A DNA stretch of 13,979 bases from Candidatus Methanofilum arcanum. GTDB lineage: Archaea; Halobacteriota; Methanomicrobia; Methanomicrobiales; Methanospirillaceae. The translations under genes and the position numbers were made by a program. Location: assembly GCA_031285085.1 (NCBI GenBank), contig JAITWW010000124.1, positions 1 through 13,979 of the forward strand, given 5' to 3'. Below, piece by piece: positions 1 to 7,394 of this stretch. Each line of letters opens with the position of its first letter. Position 1 is the stretch's first letter. The notes under the pieces are model-generated. The model saw nothing but the letters and a program-made list of their open reading frames with translations, ran no database searches and was not told the DNA's origin.

Positions 1-168
1 GAATCTCAGTAGGAACAGACGTTGGAATCTCAGTAGGAACAGACGTTGGAATCCCAGTGGGAACGGGCGTCAGAGGCTCAGTGGGAACGGGCGTCAGAGT
101 CTCAGTGGGAACAGGCGTCAGAGGCTCAGTGGGAACAGGCGTCAGAGGCTCAGTGGGAACGGGCGTCG
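1..168. repeat. 24-bp tandem repeat (minisatellite) coding for the Pro/Thr tail
   Basis: About seven consecutive 24-bp units run from base 1 to about 168, with units starting near 1, 25, 49, 73, 97, 121 and 145. Two variants occur: the leftmost units code for PTE-IPTSV on the minus strand and the others for PTE-PLTPV. Units differ by a few substitutions and there are no spacers, so this is a coding minisatellite and not a CRISPR array. It continues off the left edge. Confidence 0.9.
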
Positions 169-1054
169 GTGTTGCCGTAGTTGGTGTTGGTGGTGCTGTA
201 GTTGGAGGAGTGATGTTTAGCGGCAGAGGTGGTGCTGTCGTTGGTTGTCTGGTTGGAGGAGGAGAAGTTGATTCTATAGTTGGTAGAGGTGTTGAACGGG
301 TAGTTAGTTCCTCTGTTGGCTGTACAGTTGGCAGAGTCATTATTGGTTGCGTGGTTGGAAGAGCTGCGACCATATCAGTAAGATGAATTTCATATTCTAA
401 ATTACCTGGATCGAGCGCTACGGCCATATTGTATGCTTCAAGAGCTTTATCAGTCATACCAATAATTTCATATACAGTACCTAAGCTGTCATAGGCCATT
501 GCAAAGTCTGGTTTAATTGAAACACTCATCTCAAAAGCTTCGACTGCAGCAGTGTACTGCTCAGTCTCAACATATACAATACCAATACTGTGCCATATGT
601 TTGCAGAAAGCTCCGAGTCAGGAACAAGAGACAGCGCACGCTCAAACGCTTCAATTGCAGCAGTGTACTGCTCACTCTTAGTATATGCAAGTCCAATATT
701 GTATAATATATGTGCAGAAAATTCAGATTCTGGATCAAGGGCCAATGCACGCTCAAACGCCCCGATTGCAGCAGCATACTGCTCAGTCTCAGTATATGCA
801 AGCCCAATATTGTACCATATATCTGTAGAAAGCTCTAGCTCTGGATCAAGAGCCAGTGCACGCTCCCATGCATCAATTGCATCACTTAGTTCACCATTAT
901 CAAAGAAGGTATTAGCAATTTCAAGCCAGTCTTCAACACTCAGTGATTCTGGATCTAATAACTCTCCTTCCGTGACCTCAGCAATCATTGGCTGAACAGA
1001 TAAGCAGATGCAACAAAAGAGTAGACAAACTATATATCCACCGTTTCCCTTCAT
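1..1054 (-). CDS. Secreted TPR protein with Pro/Thr-rich repeat tail (3' end beyond window)
   Basis: Open on the minus strand from an ATG at 1054 to the left edge, about 351 codons without a stop; the end lies outside the window. Residues 1-25 (MKGNGGYIVCLLFCC...) read as a signal peptide, so export is likely. Residues about 42-220 hold five TPR units, for example IWYNIGLAYTETEQYAAAI and the following FERALALDP. The middle units are spaced 37 residues instead of the usual 34 because each carries a few extra residues after the DP turn. From about 232 the chain becomes Pro/Thr-rich and ends in 8-residue repeats of the type TPVPTEPL. TPRs mediate protein-protein contacts; the tail looks like a cell-wall or surface spacer. 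No Shine-Dalgarno lies before the ATG; AT-rich sequence at 1072-1085 could be a TATA box for a leaderless transcript. Partner and function are unknown. Confidence 0.85.
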   Translation of the reverse strand, partial: MKGNGGYIVCLLFCCICLSVQPMIAEVTEGELLDPESLSVEDWLEIANTFFDNGELSDAIDAWERALALDPELELSTDIWYNIGLAYTETEQYAAAIGAFERALALDPESEFSAHILYNIGLAYTKSEQYTAAIEAFERALSLVPDSELSANIWHSIGIVYVETEQYTAAVEAFEMSVSIKPDFAMAYDSLGTVYEIIGMTDKALEAYNMAVALDPGNLEYEIHLTDMVAALPTTQPIMTLPTVQPTEELTTRSTPLPTIESTSPPPTRQPTTAPPLPLNITPPTTAPPTPTTATPTPVPTEPLTPVPTEPLTPVPTETLTPVPTEPLTPVPTGIPTSVPTEIPTSVPTEI

Positions 1055-1170
1055 ACTTATATATTTGGGATTGATATAATTAAAGCTGCCTATAGTTAAG
1101 GAATATGCAATAAAACGGCCCAACAAATCCTTTTCTGTGCAAAAGAAGGTGAATAACTACAAAAATTTTT

Positions 1171-1243
1171 GAGCAACCATTCGATGGATATCAGAACACA
1201 AAGCAACATCAAATACGCAACTGAACAACCATTCGACGGATAT
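1171..1243. repeat. Imperfect 21-bp direct repeat pair
   Basis: The segments 1171-1191 and 1223-1243 match at 19 of 21 positions (core CAACCATTCGA.GGATAT), with start points 52 bp apart. Both mismatches fall at third codon positions if each copy is read as EQPFDGY, but the two copies are in different frames. It could be a protein-binding site pair or a relic of duplicated coding sequence. Confidence 0.6.
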
Positions 1244-1278
1244 GCAAGCATTGCTCGCATACCCCAAGTGGTTTTACT

Positions 1279-1298
1279 ACATTTTTTCCAAAAAATGT
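1279..1298 (-). terminator. Possible terminator of the hdr-mvhD operon
   Basis: A perfect 9-bp inverted repeat with a 2-base loop (ACATTTTTT-CC-AAAAAATGT) lies about 60 bp past the mvhD stop. On the transcribed strand it gives T runs, which fit archaeal U-tract termination. The stem is purely AT apart from its ends, so a stable RNA hairpin is doubtful. Confidence 0.35.
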
Positions 1299-1358
1299 TT
1301 GGTGAAAAATGTATGGAGATTGTGTTTGTTTTAATGGTTTATTTCTATTTTTCGTTCT

Positions 1359-1778
1359 TTACACTTTGAACTCTTTGATTGGACTTGGTCCGAGATCTTT
1401 TATCGTTGAAATAACATCTTCCATGACAGTTGCCCACTTTGCACCCTCAGATGCTGAGACAAAGGTCATACGGAACCTGCGGTCTTCAAGGCCAATGTTC
1501 CTCATCAAGGATTTGATCATGAACATTCGCTTTGCTGCCTTATAGTTACCCTCAAGATAGTGGCAGTCACCAAAGTGACAACCAGATACAAGAACTCCAT
1601 CAGCTCCATCCATGAATGCCTTCAGAATGAAAAGCATATCGACACGACCGGTGCACATGACACGAACCGCACGGATATCGGCAGGATACTGAATACGAGC
1701 TCCTCCTGCAAGGTCTGCACCAGCATATGAACACCAGTTACAGATGATTGCCTGAATTTTTGGTTCAAAATCTGCCAT
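1359..1778 (-). CDS. mvhD: MvhD-type [2Fe-2S] electron-transfer subunit of the Hdr complex
   Basis: The 139-residue protein has the length and cysteine pattern of MvhD, the small iron-sulfur subunit that carries electrons from a hydrogenase or formate dehydrogenase to HdrA in the cytoplasmic bifurcating complex. The cysteines are C13 and C16 (CNWCSYAG), C42 (VMCTGRVD), C67 and C72 (SGCHFGDCHY). The start is set by a strong GGAGGGGAG just before the ATG, lying inside the hdrA stop region; only two bases separate hdrA from this ATG, which indicates translational coupling. No mvhA or mvhG hydrogenase gene is in the window, so the electron donor must be encoded elsewhere. From what is known of Methanomicrobiales and of FdhAB-Hdr complexes, F420-linked hydrogenase or formate dehydrogenase are candidates. 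It is the last gene of the operon. Confidence 0.93.
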   Translation of the reverse strand: MADFEPKIQAIICNWCSYAGADLAGGARIQYPADIRAVRVMCTGRVDMLFILKAFMDGADGVLVSGCHFGDCHYLEGNYKAAKRMFMIKSLMRNIGLEDRRFRMTFVSASEGAKWATVMEDVISTIKDLGPSPIKEFKV

Positions 1779-1780
1779 GT

Positions 1781-3790
1781 TTACTCCCCTCCAAGTAAGT
1801 ATGCATCAATCTGAGCAACAATCTGTTGACTTGTAAAGTGTTGCATCTTAATAGCGCCACCTGGGCAGAATCCACCACAGGTTCCACATCCCTTACACTT
1901 TGCTTCGGTAACTTCCATTACCATACGGTCATTCTTGATGGTTAATGCCAAAGCAGAGTACGGACAGAGGTTAGTACACATTCCACAGCCTGCACAGAGA
2001 TCTTCCAAACAGATTGCGAAGTACGGTTCAAGTTCGACCTCTCCACAGTGAATTGGAATACTTGCAGCACTTGCAGCACCCTCAGCCTGTGCAACGGTAT
2101 CTGGAATATCTTTTGGACCCTGACAGACACCTGCAAGGAACACACCAGCAGTAGTAGTACCACATGGATTCAGCTTGGGGTGAGCCTCAAGCATCCAGCC
2201 ATCCTGAGACGCAGAAACACCGAACTTCTTACGAACGACATCTGCACCATCATTTGGCTTTACAGCAGAAGCAAGAACAACGAGATCTAACTCGATGTCA
2301 ACAGGGCGACCGAGAAGAGTATCCTCTGTAAATACATGCAGATTCTTCGTCTTTGGATCCTCAAGAATATTTGCAACACGTCCACGAATGAACTTTGCTC
2401 CTTCGTTTTGGATACGATAGTAGAACTCCTCGTACATCTTTCCAAAGGAACGAATATCCATGTAGAAGATGTATGGCTCTACACCCTCGATCTTTTCCAT
2501 GATCTGGTGAGCATGCTTGAGTGAGTACATACAACAGAATCTGGAACAGTATGGCTTTCCAATGCCTGGGGCATTGTCACGGGAACCTGCACAAAGTACA
2601 AATCCAACACGTTTTGGTGTTGCTCCATCGCTTGGACGAATAAGATGACCACCAGTTGGGCCAGATGCACAGATCAGACGCTCAAACTCAAGACCGTGGA
2701 TAACATTCTCATATCGCTTGTATCCCCATTCTTTCTTCTCTTCGATTGGAATGAGCTCAAACCCAGTTGCAAGAATGACAGTTCCGATTTTATAAACAGG
2801 GAACTCGTCCTTCATCTCAAGATCGATAGCCTTCTTTGTACCACAGATATCAACGCACAGATTACACTTCACACAGGAATCAAAGTCGATAGTGAAGATA
2901 AGAGGCATAACCTGAGCGTGATAGATGTAAATTGCTTTTCGTGGAGCCATTCCCATCTCAAATGGATTTGGCTTAATAACGGGACAGACCTCTGCACAGT
3001 CTCCACACCCATTACATCCATCAACACCAATAGCACGACCTTCTTCTGGAGATAAGACACCACGGGCTTTCTTTTTGAGAGTTACCTCAAAATTTCCAAT
3101 ATATCCTTCAACAGACTCTACCTCATGATAGGTCAGAAGCTCAATATTGGGGTGACGTCCGACATCCACCATCTTTGGCGTCAGAATACACTGAGAACAG
3201 TCAAGCGTTGGGAATGTCTTGTCGAGCTGAGACATACGTCCACCAACAGTTGGAGTACGCTCAACAAGGTACGTTTTAATGCCAGCACTTGCAAGATCAA
3301 GAGCAGCCTGAATACCACCAACACCAGCACCAACAACCATTGCAGCAGGCTCAACAGGCACACTCTTTGGAATCAGATCCTCAAGCAGTGCAGCCTTTGC
3401 AACAGCCATACGGACCTGGTCTTTTGCTTTGCTCGTTGCCTCATCCCACATGCCATGCATATGTACCCATGAGTTCTGCTCACGGATATTTGCCATTTCA
3501 AATCGGAATGGGTTCAGTCCACCTTCTTTTGTGGCAACTCTAAATGTTGGCTCGTGCAGACTTGGCGTACATGCTGCAACAACGATTCCAGTAAGGTTGT
3601 GCTCTGCAATTGCTTCTACGATCTTTCCTTGACCAGGAGTGGAACACATATATTGGTACTCATCTGAGTGAACAACATAAGGAAGCGTTTTTGCATACTC
3701 AATTATGTCATTAATAGAGAGTGACCCTGCGATATTGGTACCACAGTGACAGAGGAAGACACCAATTCTTGGTTGATTATTTTCCGCCAT
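1781..3790 (-). CDS. hdrA: CoB-CoM heterodisulfide reductase subunit A (flavin bifurcation subunit)
   Basis: HdrA holds the FAD that splits electron pairs between ferredoxin and the CoM-S-S-CoB disulfide in the cytoplasm. The 669 residues match methanogen HdrA in length and order: N-terminal cysteines (C14, C16, C49, C74); an FAD-binding GAGVGG at 154-159; the hallmark FPTLDCSQCILTPKM at 193-207; an inserted pair of [4Fe-4S] motifs (C259/262/265/269 and C306/309/312/316); a second nucleotide-fold strand ATGFELIP at 341; a Cys cluster YCSRFCCMYS at 414-422; and two C-terminal ferredoxin motifs (C599/602/605/609 and C632/635/638/642). There is no in-frame TGA, so this is the cysteine form and not a selenoprotein. 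AGGAGGATAAAAA precedes the ATG. It lies 11 bp after hdrB and 2 bp before mvhD. Confidence 0.97.
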   Translation of the reverse strand: MAENNQPRIGVFLCHCGTNIAGSLSINDIIEYAKTLPYVVHSDEYQYMCSTPGQGKIVEAIAEHNLTGIVVAACTPSLHEPTFRVATKEGGLNPFRFEMANIREQNSWVHMHGMWDEATSKAKDQVRMAVAKAALLEDLIPKSVPVEPAAMVVGAGVGGIQAALDLASAGIKTYLVERTPTVGGRMSQLDKTFPTLDCSQCILTPKMVDVGRHPNIELLTYHEVESVEGYIGNFEVTLKKKARGVLSPEEGRAIGVDGCNGCGDCAEVCPVIKPNPFEMGMAPRKAIYIYHAQVMPLIFTIDFDSCVKCNLCVDICGTKKAIDLEMKDEFPVYKIGTVILATGFELIPIEEKKEWGYKRYENVIHGLEFERLICASGPTGGHLIRPSDGATPKRVGFVLCAGSRDNAPGIGKPYCSRFCCMYSLKHAHQIMEKIEGVEPYIFYMDIRSFGKMYEEFYYRIQNEGAKFIRGRVANILEDPKTKNLHVFTEDTLLGRPVDIELDLVVLASAVKPNDGADVVRKKFGVSASQDGWMLEAHPKLNPCGTTTAGVFLAGVCQGPKDIPDTVAQAEGAASAASIPIHCGEVELEPYFAICLEDLCAGCGMCTNLCPYSALALTIKNDRMVMEVTEAKCKGCGTCGGFCPGGAIKMQHFTSQQIVAQIDAYLLGGE

Positions 3791-3801
3791 TTTTTATCCT
3801 C

Positions 3802-4707
3802 CTATAACACCTTCTCCAAGAATGGGGTGCAATCGATTGCATGAAGATCAAGAGCTAGATCCTGTGGGCTCATACCCTGTGCAAGACCCAGTAACTCACA
3901 GTAGTGAAGCACTGGAATGCCGTAGCGATCTCCAAACTTCTCTTCAATTTCGATCTGACCACGGTCAAACTGTAACTGACAGAATGGACAGACCTCAGTA
4001 ATTGCATCGGCCTCAACCTCTGTGATGTTAATCAGTTTCTCATTTGTGATATCTAGTGCGTGTACAATATCGTACCCTCGAACACCACCACCAGCTCCAC
4101 AGCACTGCATCTTGTTGCGATACTCAACAGCGGTGGCTCCGGTTGCTTCTACCAGCTCTTCAAACCAGGTTGGGCACTCGGTATTGAGCAGCTCTTTTGA
4201 CTTAAATACACGTTCTTTTGCAGGTTTGGTAAGGTGGCATCCATAGTGACATGCAATCTTTGCACCCTTGAGTGGGGTTGTTACACTGTCACGGATCTTT
4301 CGCACACCACAGAAACGCTCATCATAGAGAAGCTCAGCAAGATGGAAGACATCGATGCTGCCTTTATACTCCATATCGATCTCTTTGAGAACCTCATTGA
4401 CACCGTTTCTGAGCTTTTCATCGTGCTTCAGAATGTGATTTACTTCGAAAATAGACTTGTAGCATCCATTACAAACGAGGGCAATATCTTTTCCCATCTC
4501 TTCTGCAAGGCAGAGGTTTCTCGCAGCCATTGCATACCAGACTTTCAGATCAATAGATCCAAAAGCACCAGGTGCTGGACAACAGCTTGCGCCTTTGAGA
4601 GGAAGGAGTTTAATGCCTAGTTTTTCACTTGTTTTTATTGCTGCAGCTTCACAGCCAGGGTACCGATTTGGTGCAATACACCCTAAAAATAATGCGAACT
4701 CATGCAT
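3802..4707 (-). CDS. hdrB: CoB-CoM heterodisulfide reductase subunit B
   Basis: HdrB is the catalytic subunit that reduces the CoM-S-S-CoB heterodisulfide at two noncubane [4Fe-4S] clusters. The 301 residues contain both cysteine-rich CCG domains: the first with C10, C42-C43, C79 and C82 (CIAPNRYPG...SCCPAPGAFG...CNGCYKS), the second with C153, C157, C202-C203, C240 and C243 (CHYGCHLTKP...QCCGAGGGVRG...CPFCQLQFDRGQ). Length is normal. The ATG follows GGAGAG lying inside the 3' end of hdrC, whose stop is 6 bp upstream, and hdrA begins 11 bp after its stop. There are no membrane segments, consistent with the soluble HdrABC type and not the membrane HdrDE type. Confidence 0.96.
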   Translation of the reverse strand: MHEFALFLGCIAPNRYPGCEAAAIKTSEKLGIKLLPLKGASCCPAPGAFGSIDLKVWYAMAARNLCLAEEMGKDIALVCNGCYKSIFEVNHILKHDEKLRNGVNEVLKEIDMEYKGSIDVFHLAELLYDERFCGVRKIRDSVTTPLKGAKIACHYGCHLTKPAKERVFKSKELLNTECPTWFEELVEATGATAVEYRNKMQCCGAGGGVRGYDIVHALDITNEKLINITEVEADAITEVCPFCQLQFDRGQIEIEEKFGDRYGIPVLHYCELLGLAQGMSPQDLALDLHAIDCTPFLEKVL

Positions 4708-4713
4708 AGTAAC

Positions 4714-5286
4714 TCACTCTCCTAAAATCCTATCTGCATTTGCTTTCAGGTCGCATGAGTCAATGATCTTGCGAATACCCTGCATGTACTCAGTGTATGT
4801 GTGAGTCGTTGGCGGATCTCTGTCAAGTCCAAGACGTGCACGGGCATCACGGTTTGCATCATTGTTTGGAACTCCATGTCCTGAGTCATAGATTAACTTC
4901 ACAGTCATTAAGAAGTTCTTTGGAATGATATCTCGCTTAAATGCCATGTTTCGCATTGCCATAATGACATCAGTTGGTGCGATATCACGTGGACAGCGAT
5001 CTGAGCAGCTGTAACAGGTTGTACAGAGCCAGAGATCTGGATCGGTCAGAGCCTCATCCTCAAGCCCAAACACATTTCTGCGCATGAATTTACGAATACG
5101 GTATGAACTTCGTGGGGCTGAAGGACAGGATCCTGTGCAGGTACCACACTGGTAGCACATATTGGCAAGAGTGCGGCTCGTTTCTAAAATATTTTTGCTG
5201 AACTCTGGATTTGAGTCGCCAAGGCGGTAGTACGTGTCTTTGAGCTTTTGATCCAGTTCAGGGTTATCATAACTTTTTGCAGCCAT
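4714..5286 (-). CDS. hdrC: CoB-CoM heterodisulfide reductase subunit C
   Basis: HdrC passes electrons from HdrA to HdrB through two [4Fe-4S] clusters. The 190-residue product shows them at C44/47/50/54 (CYQCGTCTGSCPSAP) and C88/91/94/98 (CTTCYSCSDRCPRDIAPTDV), followed by the helical tail with the family's SGHGVPNN-like segment. The length is typical. AGGAGGAAG sits 5-6 bases before the ATG, and the upstream polyferredoxin ends only 11 bp away, so these genes are almost certainly on one mRNA. The hdrC-hdrB-hdrA-mvhD order gives subunits in electron-transfer groups, with no other gene inserted. Confidence 0.96.
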   Translation of the reverse strand: MAAKSYDNPELDQKLKDTYYRLGDSNPEFSKNILETSRTLANMCYQCGTCTGSCPSAPRSSYRIRKFMRRNVFGLEDEALTDPDLWLCTTCYSCSDRCPRDIAPTDVIMAMRNMAFKRDIIPKNFLMTVKLIYDSGHGVPNNDANRDARARLGLDRDPPTTHTYTEYMQGIRKIIDSCDLKANADRILGE

Positions 5287-5297
5287 AATTCTTCCTC

Positions 5298-6452
5298 CTA
5301 TAGGTTCTTCAGCTCAACCTTGCCAACTTGTTCCTCAACAACCTTTGAGGTGCGGGGTTCACAGAGTTTTGCCTTGATCTTATTAAATAAGTCAGTCTCT
5401 TTTCCTTTGATCCTTATGGACTCACGCTTGAGGTAGATGACATCCTCAGAAGGACATGCATGTACACAAGCTCCACAGAATATGCAAAGGTCTTTGTTGA
5501 CTCCAATCACTGCTTCCTGTTTCTTTTTCATGTCTTTTGCAGCGGAAGCGACAGGAAGATAGATTGCATTCGCAGGACAGACATCAACACAGGTTGAACA
5601 CCCACCAGGGCATTTTTCTGGGTGGAAAATAATCTCTCCATCGAAGATCTTATGGATAGTGATTGCTTCAGTTGGACAAGTTATCTCACACCATTTACAT
5701 GTGCAGCACTCATCTTCAAGGATGGTAACTTCACCTAAAAGGGAACGACCAACAGCTTCTCGAGTGATGGTAATTGCTTCATCATGGCAGGCTTCTGCAC
5801 AGACATTACATCCATCACACAGAGTCTCATCCCATACAACTTCTCCAGTGACTTTTGCAGTCTCTGGGGTAAATGGATTATGCAAAACATTTATTGCTTC
5901 ACAGAGTGTGCCACATAATCCACAGTATGAGCACTTTTCTGTATCAACTGTAAAAGTCAGGTTTAACTTAACAGCTTGACCTTTTGCAAGCCCTTCTTTG
6001 TCTTGTCCCTCAAATAGAGGAACATCACGATTTATTGCCTCACGGGGGCAAACATCGTCGCAAAGCGTACAGCGAATACATTTTTCAGCATCAATTGATG
6101 CGCCTTTGTCATAGGTTGGAAATCCTTCTTTGTCAAGAATAGGTAAGGACTTCTCACCATCGATCTCGAGTGAAAGTGCCGCAAACGGACACATAATTAC
6201 ACAGACACCACAATATGAACAGTTGGCCTCATCGACATGGATATTTGCTCCATCATCAACAAGACCTCGTTGGACACCTCCAACAGCTCCTACTGTAATC
6301 ACCTCTTCTGGGCAGACCTCAGCACAGATACCACAACCCGGACAAATATCATTGTTAAGAATGAGGGTGTTAGTATTCTGAAGGAGCTTCTGTTCCATGA
6401 TGACTCTGACTCCATCAACGGTCTTTGAGTACTTTGGAAACAGTGTTGACAT
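5298..6452 (-). CDS. Polyferredoxin with eight [4Fe-4S] motifs
   Basis: The 384-residue protein consists almost entirely of bacterial-type ferredoxin motifs. I count eight, starting at about C37, C78, C125, C164, C202, C239, C271 and C313 (for example CPGCGICAEVCPEE and CSYCGVCVIMCPFAA). Two deviate: the fourth has E in place of P after the last Cys, and the seventh is CxxxCxxCxxxC. It resembles MvhB polyferredoxins but is shorter than the twelve-cluster form I know. The position directly before hdrC (11 bp) suggests it accepts low-potential electrons from HdrA or wires the complex to formylmethanofuran dehydrogenase; this is inferred from context. AGAGGT lies upstream of the chosen ATG. The basic C-terminal 40 residues carry no cluster motif. 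Confidence 0.88.
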   Translation of the reverse strand: MSTLFPKYSKTVDGVRVIMEQKLLQNTNTLILNNDICPGCGICAEVCPEEVITVGAVGGVQRGLVDDGANIHVDEANCSYCGVCVIMCPFAALSLEIDGEKSLPILDKEGFPTYDKGASIDAEKCIRCTLCDDVCPREAINRDVPLFEGQDKEGLAKGQAVKLNLTFTVDTEKCSYCGLCGTLCEAINVLHNPFTPETAKVTGEVVWDETLCDGCNVCAEACHDEAITITREAVGRSLLGEVTILEDECCTCKWCEITCPTEAITIHKIFDGEIIFHPEKCPGGCSTCVDVCPANAIYLPVASAAKDMKKKQEAVIGVNKDLCIFCGACVHACPSEDVIYLKRESIRIKGKETDLFNKIKAKLCEPRTSKVVEEQVGKVELKNL

Positions 6453-6505
6453 TAAGTATACCTCTTTTTCTGATTACTTTTCTAATACATTGTACCACTC
6501 ATCAG

Positions 6506-6537
6506 GAGAACACACCTAAAAATAGATAGATGTTCTC
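6506..6537 (-). other. Inverted repeat between ferredoxin and polyferredoxin genes
   Basis: GAGAACA (6506-6512) and TGTTCTC (6531-6537) form a 7-bp stem around an 18-base loop. On the transcribed strand the loop contains a TTTTT run. It sits in the 107-bp gap between the 85-residue ferredoxin and the polyferredoxin, the only sizeable gap inside the operon. It could be a partial terminator, an RNA-processing site or an operator. Confidence 0.4.
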
Positions 6538-6559
6538 GCACTTTTGAACAAACCAAGAC

Positions 6560-6817
6560 TTATGCAAGGGCTGTCGCAGGTGCCTGACCTGAGAGTTTTA
6601 TAACATCGTATGGACATGCATCAACACAAACACCACATCCTGCACAGAGTTCATTCTTGATATCAAGAATGACAGCAGATCCATTAATGACTTTATAGAT
6701 CTTGTCTGTTGATGCAGGGTCTACGGTGTGAAGTTCTAATGCATCGACTGGGCATGCAACCACACAATTGTTACAGCCGGTACAACGTCTCATGTTTACA
6801 TGAACTGCAAATGCCAT
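6560..6817 (-). CDS. Small 2[4Fe-4S] ferredoxin, FwdG-like
   Basis: An 85-residue ferredoxin with two classical motifs, C12/15/18/22 (CTGCNNCVVACPVDAL) and C58/61/64/68 (CAGCGVCVDACPYDVI), separated by about 35 residues as in the small ferredoxin subunits of formylmethanofuran dehydrogenase (FwdG/FmdH type). It should be a cytoplasmic one-electron carrier. Being first in the hdr operon, it is a plausible acceptor of the low-potential electrons from HdrA and a donor for CO2 reduction. The assignment to FwdG rests on length and motif spacing only; other small ferredoxins look similar. The 107-bp gap to the polyferredoxin means it may also be made from its own shorter transcript. The ATG has only a weak Shine-Dalgarno. 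Confidence 0.85.
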   Translation of the reverse strand: MAFAVHVNMRRCTGCNNCVVACPVDALELHTVDPASTDKIYKVINGSAVILDIKNELCAGCGVCVDACPYDVIKLSGQAPATALA

Positions 6818-6837
6818 TATTTCGCACCAGCTTTATC

Positions 6838-6850
6838 GATATAAGTATCG
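6838..6850 (-). promoter_or_regulatory. Possible TATA box of the ferredoxin-hdr operon
   Basis: On the minus strand GATACTTATATCG is centred about 27 bases before the ferredoxin ATG, the spacing expected for a leaderless or nearly leaderless archaeal mRNA. A second candidate, CTTTATCTATATACC at 6872-6886, would give a leader of about 35 bases. I cannot choose between them from sequence alone. Confidence 0.45.
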
Positions 6851-7364
6851 AATAAGGAATTATTGTTTAGGTATATAGATAAAGGTTCTGTACTGTTTTT
6901 CCCTCGAAAGAAAAGCTTTTCTGGCATGAAGTGAAACGGAATTAAGCTTTTATGATATACTAAGGAGAAAGATTGATCATTTTATGTTTACATCATCGAA
7001 CATTTTCTGTGGAAGTGAATTTTATTTGTTTTTCTATGCTTTTAGTGATAAATATAAACAAATGTTGCGCTAATCTCTATTTCCCAACATTACATTATTT
7101 TTACAGAACTTTTTGGATTCGTTCGAAGATGTGGTAATGTTCAAAAAATCGAGGTCTTATCTGCGTGGACTTTTTGAGGATATTTTTAAAGATGAAGAGA
7201 AGAATTTGCCTTTTTTTTAGGTTTTATTCTGTGGACAATCATTCATGATGTTTATTTTTGATAGTTGCCGCAATTATTTCCAAGGAGAGTCCTATATGTT
7301 AAAAGGAGCTCTGTACGATGTTTCCCCCCACCAATTTTCATCACCCACATATGCAAAGCAGACG

Positions 7365-7380
7365 TTTTTATATATATTAA
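7365..7380 (+). promoter_or_regulatory. TATA box of the FdhA-like gene, leaderless arrangement
   Basis: TTTTTATATATATTAA is a strong archaeal TATA box, centred about 23-26 bases before the two adjacent ATG codons at 7395 and 7398. No Shine-Dalgarno stands in between (GTTTCTAGAGTACA), so transcription probably starts at or next to the start codon. Confidence 0.7.
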
Positions 7381-7394
7381 GTTTCTAGAGTACA

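Larger units (their letters stand above)
1055..1358. other. Intergenic region between mvhD and the TPR gene
   Basis: These 304 bp separate two minus-strand genes, and I see no convincing gene here. It holds the end of the mvhD transcript, probably the TPR gene promoter near 1072-1085, an AT hairpin at 1279-1298, and an imperfect 21-bp direct repeat at 1171-1191 and 1223-1243. A plus-strand open frame from 1169 to 1369 lacks a ribosome binding site and recognisable motifs; I do not call it. Confidence 0.6.
6818..7394. other. 577-bp AT-rich divergent intergenic region
   Basis: No convincing gene lies between the hdr operon and the FdhA-like gene. The region carries promoter elements at both ends, a 14-bp perfect palindrome AGAAAAGCTTTTCT at 6909-6922 with a partial AAGCTTTT echo near 6943-6951, and a 9-of-10 inverted repeat at 7141-7150/7168-7177. 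Bases from about 7275 to 7360 are richer in G and C than the rest. It could hold regulator sites or an untranslated RNA; I see no known RNA family. Confidence 0.5.

Noticed and set aside
1..168. CRISPR-like array
   Set aside because: The 24-bp units follow each other directly without unique spacers and lie inside an open coding frame.
57..386. Plus-strand open frame rich in Gly, Val and Ser repeats
   Set aside because: It is the antisense of the 24-bp repeats coding for the Pro/Thr tail of the TPR protein; the minus strand has a coherent signal peptide, TPRs and tail.
1169..1369. Plus-strand open frame of 66 codons
   Set aside because: No ribosome site, no recognisable motif, and it runs into the mvhD 3' end on the other strand.
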